From Selenomonas sp. ND2010 (GTDB lineage: Bacteria > Bacillota > Negativicutes > Selenomonadales > Selenomonadaceae): a DNA stretch of 64,000 nt. Numbering within the stretch: the first letter of the stretch is position 1; each line of letters begins with the position of its first letter. The stretch lies in the NCBI RefSeq assembly GCF_000702005.1, contig NZ_JNKI01000016.1, positions 1 to 64,000 on the forward strand, written 5' to 3'. The position numbers were made by a program, and so were the translations under genes. Shown here piece by piece: positions 44,100 through 51,773 of this stretch. The notes under the pieces are model-generated. The model had not been told where the DNA came from. It did no database searches and saw nothing but the letters and a program-made list of their open reading frames with translations.

Positions 44100-46313
44100 A
44101 TGAAAAAATTAGTATCAAGTAATAATAATGGTGTTAGTTTTGATGGACTTCAAACACCTTGTTTTATTATAAACTTAAGAGAATTTCAAAATAATATTAG
44201 AGATTTTTCAAATGCTTTGAAGAATCATTTTCCTAATAGAATAGTAGCGTATTCTGTAAAGACAAATTCACTTCCATATCTTTTGAGTGTAGCTAGTGCA
44301 GAAAATTGTTTTGCAGAAGTGGTTTCTTCGGATGAATATGAGTTAGCTAAAAGTGTTGGTTACAGTATTAATCATATAGTGTACAATGGTCCTATGAAAA
44401 GTAGAGATACTTTTTATGAAGCATTATCTGGAGGGGCGTATGTAAATATCGAAACAATGCGCGAAATAGAATGGTTAAAAGCGTATCAAGGAAATAATGA
44501 TATAAAGTTGGGAATTCGTGTAAATGTTGATTTGGGAAGATTGGCACCAGATGATGTAAAAAAAGGTGAAGAAAATAGTAGGTTTGGCTTTGACATAGAA
44601 AATGGAGAACTTAAGAAGGCGATAGAAAAAATAAATTCTTGTGGTCATAAAATATCGGGGATTCATTTACATAGGACATCAAGAACAAGAAGCTTAAATG
44701 TATATAAAAAAATATCAGAGTATGCAAATTATGTGCTTAATGAATTAAAAATAGAACCAGATTTTGTTGATATTGGTGGTGGATATTTCGGTAAGATGCC
44801 AGGAAAACCTCAATATAATGATTATGTTGAAGTCTTTTTGAAATACCTTAATGTTTCAAGCAATACAACAATTATTGTTGAACCTGGTAATGGTTTGGTC
44901 GCTTCACCAATAGATTATTTATTTTCCATTATTGATAAGAAGATTGTAAAGGATAAAGTTATTTTTACTAGTGATGGTAGTAGGATCGATGTAGATCCTT
45001 TTTTTCATAAAAAACAATATAATTATACTATCTCTAGTTATGTAAATGAATCAAAAGAAGTAGAATGCCAGAAAATCGCAGGATGTACGTGCTTGGAAAA
45101 TGATGTTATTACGGAGCTTTTTAACGAAAAACAACTCCATGTTGGCGATAAAATTAGATTTAAATGGCAAGGTGCTTATACCATGGGATTGACGCCTAAT
45201 TTTATTAGATATCAACCTAATGTATATGTATACGATGGGATTAAATATGTCTTGGTGAGACACAAATGGAGTGCAGAACAGGTATGTCAGAATACGATAT
45301 TAGAGGCTGTTCCGGAAGCGGATACATTTCTTTTTACAAATGCTGGACGACGGGCAACATTAATGCAAGTTTTTAAAAAGAGTTTGGGAGCATCTGCCAA
45401 GATAATAGCAGAAGATAATTGGTGTGTTGCACCAGCTTTATTTAAAGCAGATAAGTATTATTTGGGACCTAAAGTAACAGATCCTGAATATATAGATTAT
45501 ATCTTTAATATTTGTGAGAAGGAGAATGTGAAGGTAATTACTACATGTATTGATCCTGAAATAGAATTACTATCGAGAAATAGGGATAGATTTATTGAAC
45601 GTGGCATATTACCATTATGTCCAAGTGAGATTACAGCTGAGCTTTGTTTTGATAAGTATAAAATGTTTAGGTATTTGCAGAAAAAGGGGATAAACACAGT
45701 CCTAACTTATGATAATATTAGTAGTTTTGAAAAGGGATTAGAAATGGGTAATATAAGCTTTCCTGTATTTATTAAGCCAAGGACGGGAAGTGGAAGCGTA
45801 GGTGCAGAAAAAATTAGTACTTATGATGAATTAAAAACGAGAATTATAGACGGTAAATTTGAGTACATAATCCAGGAATTTATGGATTGTGAGGATTGCG
45901 ATGCGGATGTGTATGTTGATACAATTTCTCATGAGGCAGTAGCGGCGATTTGCAAAAAAAAGATAGAAACAAGAATTGGCGGTGCAAGTAAAACTATAGC
46001 ATTTAAGGATCAGAAATTATTAAACTTTATTTCGGAAATAGTACGACATTTTGATTTTTATGGACCTATTGATATGGATTTCTTTTATAAGGATGGTGAA
46101 TATTATTTGAGCGAGATTAATCCAAGGTTTGGTGGAGCATATTTGCACGGCTTTTTTGCTGGGGTTGATATACCTAAAATGATCCGCAATAATCTTCATG
46201 GAATTACTAATAGTTCAGAAATGGGATGTTATGATGATGGTTCGATTATGATTATGTATGATGATATTATTATGACACATGAAAGTGAATTACTTGGGGA
46301 CTATAATGATTAA
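44100..46313 (+). CDS. Fusion of fold-III PLP decarboxylase and ATP-grasp ligase
   Basis: A 737-residue two-domain protein. Residues 1-400 resemble DAP/ornithine/arginine decarboxylases of fold type III: VKTN with the PLP lysine (K54), HLHRTSRT, a GGGYFG loop, EPGN at 261-264 (usually EPGR) and GCTCLEND with the second-site cysteine (C331). Residues about 407-737 resemble carbamoyl-phosphate-synthase-like ATP-grasp proteins: FTNAGRRATL, IKPRTGSGSVGAEK near 557 and EINPRFGGAY near 672. Both active sites look intact. The gene is more AT-rich than its neighbours and splits legBC-ptmE from legIGF. I infer formation of an amine or amino acid followed by amide ligation to a sugar; the reaction is unknown. 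Start by AGGAGA spacing. Confidence 0.85.
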   Translation: MKKLVSSNNNGVSFDGLQTPCFIINLREFQNNIRDFSNALKNHFPNRIVAYSVKTNSLPYLLSVASAENCFAEVVSSDEYELAKSVGYSINHIVYNGPMKSRDTFYEALSGGAYVNIETMREIEWLKAYQGNNDIKLGIRVNVDLGRLAPDDVKKGEENSRFGFDIENGELKKAIEKINSCGHKISGIHLHRTSRTRSLNVYKKISEYANYVLNELKIEPDFVDIGGGYFGKMPGKPQYNDYVEVFLKYLNVSSNTTIIVEPGNGLVASPIDYLFSIIDKKIVKDKVIFTSDGSRIDVDPFFHKKQYNYTISSYVNESKEVECQKIAGCTCLENDVITELFNEKQLHVGDKIRFKWQGAYTMGLTPNFIRYQPNVYVYDGIKYVLVRHKWSAEQVCQNTILEAVPEADTFLFTNAGRRATLMQVFKKSLGASAKIIAEDNWCVAPALFKADKYYLGPKVTDPEYIDYIFNICEKENVKVITTCIDPEIELLSRNRDRFIERGILPLCPSEITAELCFDKYKMFRYLQKKGINTVLTYDNISSFEKGLEMGNISFPVFIKPRTGSGSVGAEKISTYDELKTRIIDGKFEYIIQEFMDCEDCDADVYVDTISHEAVAAICKKKIETRIGGASKTIAFKDQKLLNFISEIVRHFDFYGPIDMDFFYKDGEYYLSEINPRFGGAYLHGFFAGVDIPKMIRNNLHGITNSSEMGCYDDGSIMIMYDDIIMTHESELLGDYND

Positions 46314-46361
46314 ATTTAATAGTATTGAGGATGGAATGATTTTTAGTTAGGGACGATGAAG

Positions 46362-47369
46362 ATGAATTATTTTAATAAGGTGTTAGTTATAGCAGAGGTT
46401 GGAGTCAATCACAATGGTGATATTAATATTGCTAAAACATTATGTAAAGCTGCAAAGGACACCGGCGCTGATGTAGTCAAGTTTCAGACATGGATCACGG
46501 AGAAAATTATTACTCGGAATGTAGAACAGGCTGAATATCAGCGGGAAAATACAGGAAGAGATGAGTCACAGTTTAATATGTTGAAGTCATTGGAATTGAG
46601 CTATGACGAGTTTACAGAGGTCAAGAAGTATTGCGATGAAATTGGCATTACGTTTGCTTCCACTGCTGATGAGGAAGATAGTCTTGATTTTCTAGTGGAA
46701 TTAGGAATTCCCTTTATCAAAGTCGGCTCCGGAGATGTGGGCAATATCCCGTTCCTCAGATATATTGGACAAAAGAAGTTGCCAGTTATATTAAGTACGG
46801 GCATGAGCACCTTGGCGGACGTGGAAATGTCTTTGAAAGCATTGCAAGATGGCGGGGCATCGGAAATAACATTGCTTCATTGTACGACGAATTATCCGTG
46901 TCCCTATGCTGCCGTGAATTTAAAGGCCATGGACACATTAAAAAATGCTTTCGGACTGCCTGTAGGCTATTCCGACCATACGGAAGGGATTGAAGTTGCT
47001 GTAGCTGCTGTGGCCAGGGGGGCGGGTATTATCGAGAAGCATTTTACACTGGATAAGAATATGGAAGGGCCGGATCATAAAGCTAGTACAGAACCGGCTG
47101 AGTTTAAGGCGATGGTTGAGTCTATACGTCATATTGAATCTGCGTTGGGAAGTGGTGTGAAGCAGCCTACCACAGCAGAGCAGGAAATCTCGAAGGTGGT
47201 GCTAAAACGTATTGTTGCCAAGCGGGGAATCAAAGCGGGGCAGGTCATTTGTGAAGATGACCTCTGTGTAAAGCGTAATGATGTAGGTGTGCCAGCTAAT
47301 GCTTGGGATATTATCGTGGGGTCTGTGGCGAGAAAAGACTATATCGTGGATGAAGGAATTGAGATCTAA
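46362..47369 (+). CDS. legI: Nonulosonic acid synthase (NeuB family, LegI)
   Basis: A 335-residue synthase. IAEVGVNHNGDINIAK at the N-terminus and KFQTWITEKIIT are NeuB signatures. The C-terminal antifreeze-like SAF domain starts near residue 275 (KRIVAKRGIKAGQVICEDDL). It condenses the 6-deoxy diamino sugar with phosphoenolpyruvate to give legionaminic acid. GC content recovers slightly here compared with the fusion gene. The ATG at 46362 is 8 bases after AGGGA; the one at 46356 is too close. It touches legG by one base. Confidence 0.92.
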   Translation: MNYFNKVLVIAEVGVNHNGDINIAKTLCKAAKDTGADVVKFQTWITEKIITRNVEQAEYQRENTGRDESQFNMLKSLELSYDEFTEVKKYCDEIGITFASTADEEDSLDFLVELGIPFIKVGSGDVGNIPFLRYIGQKKLPVILSTGMSTLADVEMSLKALQDGGASEITLLHCTTNYPCPYAAVNLKAMDTLKNAFGLPVGYSDHTEGIEVAVAAVARGAGIIEKHFTLDKNMEGPDHKASTEPAEFKAMVESIRHIESALGSGVKQPTTAEQEISKVVLKRIVAKRGIKAGQVICEDDLCVKRNDVGVPANAWDIIVGSVARKDYIVDEGIEI

Positions 47370-48547
47370 TGTATGAAGTATGCGTAGTGACAGGGACAAG
47401 AGCTGAATACGGCTTACTACGTCCTTTGCTAGTTAAGCTTAATGAAAATGATGATATCGATGTGCAATTGGTAGTGACAGGAAGCCATCTTAGTGAAAAA
47501 TTTGGCAATACACAGAAGGAGATTCAAGAAGATGGATTCTTGGATTACGTCAAGGTGCCTATTCCGATAGATGATGATAGCAAAGAAGGCATGGCTTTTT
47601 CCACTGGCGCAGCGTTGCAAAAATTTGCAGAGTTGTTAGCCAAAAGCAAACCAGATCTTTTGGTAGTACTAGGTGATCGATTTGAAATTTTTGCTGCGGC
47701 GGCAGCTGCGCATATGATAGGTATACCCACCGCACACATTTCTGGAGGAGATGTAACAGAAGGTGCTGTGGATGATGCAATCAGACATTGCATCACAAAA
47801 CTGAGTGTTTTGCATTTCCCAGGCTGCGAGCAGTCAAGACAACGAATTATTCAGATGGGGGAACAGCCGGATACTGTATTCAATGTGGGTGAGCCAGGTG
47901 TAGAAAATTGTCTTAATCGTGAATTGATGACAAGGGATGTTTTGGCAGAGAATTTGCAGTTTGGATATATCAAACGCGATTATGCTGTAGTTACTTTTCA
48001 CCCGGTGACGATGGAATGTAATACTGCAGAATGGCAATTGCAGGAGCTCATACATGCTATGGAGCAAATGCCTGATTTAGGGTATATTGTTACCTTGGCG
48101 AATGCTGATGCTGGTGGTCGATTGGTAAACGACATATGGAAGTGTGAAGCTGAAAAACATAAAAATTGGCTGGTTGTTCCATCTTTGGGGGTAGTACGAT
48201 ACTTATCTGCTGTTAAATATGCAAAATTAGTAGTGGGAAATTCCTCAAGCGGTATAGTTGAGGCACCTTCTATGCATACGCCAACAATAAATATAGGTGA
48301 TAGGCAAAAAGGTCGTATGATGGCAGAGAGTGTGATTTGCTGTGAGCCGAAGCGTGACGATATTATCGAGGCGATGAAGACGGCATTAGCGGATGAATTT
48401 CAAGAGAAAGCAATGCGTGTCGTGTCACCATTTGGGGATGGAACTACATCGGATAAGATAGTGGAACGAATAATAGCTTTCTTGAAGGAGAAAAGGTCCA
48501 ATCATGAAAAGCAATTTTATGATATAGAGTTTTCTAGTCGGGGGTGA
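47369..48547 (+). CDS. legG: NDP-sugar hydrolase/2-epimerase (NeuC family, LegG)
   Basis: A 392-residue GT-B-fold hydrolysing 2-epimerase. VTGTRAEYGLLRPLL, VVLGDRFEIFAAAAAA and HISGGDVTEGAVDDAIRHCITKLS are NeuC signatures, and the C-terminal GNSSSGIVEAPSM binds the nucleotide. In the legionaminic route it releases GDP and inverts C2 to give 2,4-diacyl-6-deoxymannose. TAATG couples it to legI. Confidence 0.93.
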   Translation: MYEVCVVTGTRAEYGLLRPLLVKLNENDDIDVQLVVTGSHLSEKFGNTQKEIQEDGFLDYVKVPIPIDDDSKEGMAFSTGAALQKFAELLAKSKPDLLVVLGDRFEIFAAAAAAHMIGIPTAHISGGDVTEGAVDDAIRHCITKLSVLHFPGCEQSRQRIIQMGEQPDTVFNVGEPGVENCLNRELMTRDVLAENLQFGYIKRDYAVVTFHPVTMECNTAEWQLQELIHAMEQMPDLGYIVTLANADAGGRLVNDIWKCEAEKHKNWLVVPSLGVVRYLSAVKYAKLVVGNSSSGIVEAPSMHTPTINIGDRQKGRMMAESVICCEPKRDDIIEAMKTALADEFQEKAMRVVSPFGDGTTSDKIVERIIAFLKEKRSNHEKQFYDIEFSSRG

Positions 48548-48551
48548 AAGC

Positions 48552-49253
48552 GTGAAAAATATAGCAATTATTACCGCACGAAGCGGTTCAAAGGGACTTA
48601 AGGATAAAAATATCAAAGTAATGAACGGCAAGCCTTTGTTGGCGTATAGTATTGATGCTGCTAAGGAATCTGCGCTGTTTGAAGAAATCATGGTGTCTAC
48701 GGATTCGCGGCAATATGCCGATATTGCTGTAGAATATGGTGCTAGTGTGCCATTCCTACGTTCGGCAGAAAATAGCTCTGATAATGCAAGTAGCTGGGAT
48801 ACGGTGCTTGAGGTACTGGGGAAGTATAAGGAGATGGGCAGAGAGTTTGATACGATATGTTTGCTCCAACCGACATCGCCTTTACGAACTGGTAATGACA
48901 TTGTTGGGGCATATAAACTTTTCCAAGAAAAGAATGTAAATGCTGTAACATCTGTCTGTGAAGTAGATCATTCGCCGCTATGGACTATGACTTTAGATGA
49001 CGATAGGATGTTAACAGATTTTCGAAATCGTCATACGGATGTTCCACGACAAAAACTTGAGACCTTTTATCGGATTAACGGAGCTATTTATATTCGTAAA
49101 ATAGAATATAATGCTGATAACATTAGAGTGAAGGACGATAAAGAATGTGCATTTATAATGGACAAGAGAAGAAGTGTTGATATTGATAGTGAATTTGATT
49201 TTGAGTTAGCAAAAATATTATCAAGCGAAAAATATTTTTTATGTTATGAATAA
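48552..49253 (+). CDS. legF: CMP-nonulosonic acid synthetase (NeuA family, LegF)
   Basis: A 233-residue cytidylyltransferase. ITARSGSKGLKDKNIKVMNGKPLLAYSI holds the CTP-binding motif; LLQPTSPLRTGNDI and YRINGAIYI follow. It activates the sugar acid as CMP-legionaminic acid or a derivative. The start is GTG at 48552, with GGGGG upstream. It is the last synthesis gene of the set and is followed by the O-acylation pair. Confidence 0.93.
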   Translation: MKNIAIITARSGSKGLKDKNIKVMNGKPLLAYSIDAAKESALFEEIMVSTDSRQYADIAVEYGASVPFLRSAENSSDNASSWDTVLEVLGKYKEMGREFDTICLLQPTSPLRTGNDIVGAYKLFQEKNVNAVTSVCEVDHSPLWTMTLDDDRMLTDFRNRHTDVPRQKLETFYRINGAIYIRKIEYNADNIRVKDDKECAFIMDKRRSVDIDSEFDFELAKILSSEKYFLCYE

Positions 49254-49266
49254 ATGAGGAGAATAG

Positions 49267-50637
49267 ATGTTATTTAATTCATACGAATTCATTTTTGTGT
49301 TTTTGCCGATTACAATAGGGGTTTTCTTTGCTTTAGGGAAATTACAACAAAAATCATGGGCCATTGGATGGTTGGTAATGGTATCATTGTTCTTTTATGG
49401 ATGGTGGGATTATAGATACGTGCCGTTGCTATGTTGCTCGATTGTTGTTAATTATTTAGTCGGTAGAAAATTGGAAAAATATCGAGAGAAAAGTTGGTTG
49501 ATATTAGGGATAATTTTTAATGTTCTTTTGTTGGGGTATTATAAGTATACGGATTTCTTTTTGACCACATGTAATGAAATATGTGGAGAAGAATTTTTTT
49601 CTATGTTACATATAGTTTTACCGTTAGGAATATCTTTCTTTACTTTTACACAAACGGCTTATTTAGTAGATGCTTATAGGGGTGAAGCTAGAAACTTTTC
49701 TTTTTTGACTTATTGCGAATTTGTTACTATATTTCCACATTTGATAGCTGGGCCTATTATCAATCATAAAACGATGATTCCACAATTTGTTGCCGAGGAA
49801 ACATTTAAAATAAATAATCGAAATTTAGCATTGGGTATAACTATTTTTGCTATGGGGTTGGCAAAAAAAGTGTTGATTGCTGATCGTATTGCGCCGTGGG
49901 TGAATGAAATATTTAATCATGCTGATAAATTATCGTTCCTACAAGCTTGGCTAGGGGCTATCGGCTATACGTTTCAATTATACTTTGATTTTTCTGGATA
50001 TAGTGAAATGGCAATTGGTTTAGGATTAATGATAAATTTGCGGTTGCCATTGAATTTTAATTCTCCTTATCAAGCGAGAAATATAATTGATTTTTGGCGA
50101 CGTTGGCACATGACGTTGGGAGAATGGGTAAAAAACTATTTGTATATTCCCATGGGGGGGAACCGCTGTGGAGAATTAAAAAAAATGCGCAATTTGTTTG
50201 CATCGATGTTGATTATTGGAATATGGCATGGTGCTGGGTGGAATTTTGTGTTGTGGGGCGCTTTGCATGGTGTATATTTGATGATTAATCATGGATGGCG
50301 TAAGCTAAACTTAAAACTTCCTGTATTTATTTCTTGGGGAGGAACATTCTTATGCGTGGTTGTTGCTTGGGTTTTGTTTAGGGCAAATTCCGTTGGAAAT
50401 GCTTGGCAGGTTTTATTGTCTATGTCAGATGTTTACAATTTTGGGGTAGTACCTAAAGACCATATGTGGGCTATATTGGGGATGGGACTTGTATTAGCAA
50501 TAGCTCCTCATCCTATTGCTGTCATAGAAAAATATAAATTCCCAAGTTGGCAATGGAGTGTGCTTACGATTATTTTATTTGTAGCAGGAGTTATGTATAT
50601 TACTGTGGATTCACCATTCTTATATTTTCAGTTTTAA
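49267..50637 (+). CDS. MBOAT-family membrane O-acyltransferase (AlgI/DltB-like)
   Basis: A 456-residue polytopic protein. HLIAGPIINHKTMIPQF, FSGYSEMAIGLGLM, IDFWRRWHMTLGEWVKNYLYIPMGG and the catalytic-type histidine in IGIWHGAGWNFVLWG are classic MBOAT blocks. Such proteins bring acetyl groups across the membrane for O-acetylation of extracytoplasmic sugars. GAGGAGAA precedes the ATG. The SGNH protein that follows is its likely partner, and the likely target is the nonulosonic acid glycan made by this locus. Confidence 0.92.
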   Translation: MLFNSYEFIFVFLPITIGVFFALGKLQQKSWAIGWLVMVSLFFYGWWDYRYVPLLCCSIVVNYLVGRKLEKYREKSWLILGIIFNVLLLGYYKYTDFFLTTCNEICGEEFFSMLHIVLPLGISFFTFTQTAYLVDAYRGEARNFSFLTYCEFVTIFPHLIAGPIINHKTMIPQFVAEETFKINNRNLALGITIFAMGLAKKVLIADRIAPWVNEIFNHADKLSFLQAWLGAIGYTFQLYFDFSGYSEMAIGLGLMINLRLPLNFNSPYQARNIIDFWRRWHMTLGEWVKNYLYIPMGGNRCGELKKMRNLFASMLIIGIWHGAGWNFVLWGALHGVYLMINHGWRKLNLKLPVFISWGGTFLCVVVAWVLFRANSVGNAWQVLLSMSDVYNFGVVPKDHMWAILGMGLVLAIAPHPIAVIEKYKFPSWQWSVLTIILFVAGVMYITVDSPFLYFQF

Positions 50638-50655
50638 GGAGAGGATAGGCTGTTG

Positions 50656-51729
50656 ATGAGGGAAAAAACATATGTTGTGAGTACGCTATTGTCAGTATTA
50701 GTGATACTGTCGGCAGTAGGTATGTTTAATTATTGGCAGGATCCAGCAGAGATATTTTCTAAGGAAGATCATTATCAAGCATTTACAGAGGCTTTGGCTG
50801 ATGGCGATAACATTGTTGTATCGGGTAATTATGATGAAAGATTATTCAGGAAAAGTATGATAAGTACACAACGGAATAATCCTGAAGTGGTGGTATTTGG
50901 ATCTAGCCGTGTTATGGGAATCGGTGTTGAAGCATTTGATAATAAATGCAGGATAATGAACTTGGCGGTTTCTGGAGCAGGGTTGCAAGATGATATTGCG
51001 TTGTGGTGGCTTTATCAAAAAAGCGAAGTCAGTTCAAAAAGCAAAACGATTATCATTGGGCTAGATCCTTGGGTGTTAAATGCTAATAGTGGTGATGACA
51101 GATGGAAAAGATTGGCTGATAGTTATGAGGATGCGTTACAAGATTGGGGAGAATTAGAGAAGACTTCTATAGATTTTAATAAAGTGAATCAGCTTTTTTC
51201 TATAAGTTATACTAGAGAGTCATATAAAAAATGGAGGTCTGCAAGAAAATCCTTAAATGTGTGCGTTGACATAGATGATATTGCAGCTGGAGATAGTTTG
51301 TTGCTTCCTGATGGCTCAAGAATATGGTCCCAAAAGGATAATGCATTAGATGCTAAAACTGAAGCGCATAAATATGTGTCGGGGAAAATTTATCAGATAG
51401 AGAATTATAACGAGTTGGATGAAAATTTAAAAAAACAGTTTGAGCTTTGGATCGAAAATATTATTAAGCAAGGTTATAGGGTCGTTTTTTTCTTTCCTCC
51501 ATATCATCCTTATGTATACGATTGTTTACAAGAAAATCAAAAGTATGCGGAGGTATTTGCTGCGCAAGAGTTCTTTACTGATTTTGCGAAAGAGCATGGT
51601 ATTGTTGTATTAGGAAATTATAATCCATCAGAAATGGGGTTGGAGGATAAAGATTTTATTGATGGGATGCATTTGCGTAGAAACTCACTTACACAATGGT
51701 TGATGAACAATAATGCGGTTATGAAGTAA
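50656..51729 (+). CDS. SGNH-hydrolase-like O-acylation partner of the MBOAT protein
   Basis: A 357-residue protein with one N-terminal transmembrane helix (about residues 8-25) and an extracytoplasmic SGNH-like domain. FGSSRVMGIG near residue 78 would hold the nucleophile serine, and DGMHLR near the C-terminus the Asp/His pair. AlgJ, AlgX and PatB-like partners of MBOAT proteins have the same layout. Similarity beyond motifs is low, so the assignment rests on motif and position. The region is AT-rich. Confidence 0.78.
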   Translation: MREKTYVVSTLLSVLVILSAVGMFNYWQDPAEIFSKEDHYQAFTEALADGDNIVVSGNYDERLFRKSMISTQRNNPEVVVFGSSRVMGIGVEAFDNKCRIMNLAVSGAGLQDDIALWWLYQKSEVSSKSKTIIIGLDPWVLNANSGDDRWKRLADSYEDALQDWGELEKTSIDFNKVNQLFSISYTRESYKKWRSARKSLNVCVDIDDIAAGDSLLLPDGSRIWSQKDNALDAKTEAHKYVSGKIYQIENYNELDENLKKQFELWIENIIKQGYRVVFFFPPYHPYVYDCLQENQKYAEVFAAQEFFTDFAKEHGIVVLGNYNPSEMGLEDKDFIDGMHLRRNSLTQWLMNNNAVMK

Positions 51730-51773
51730 AACGTATTCGATTAGTGCTTACTATGTAAGGTAGGAGGTTATTA

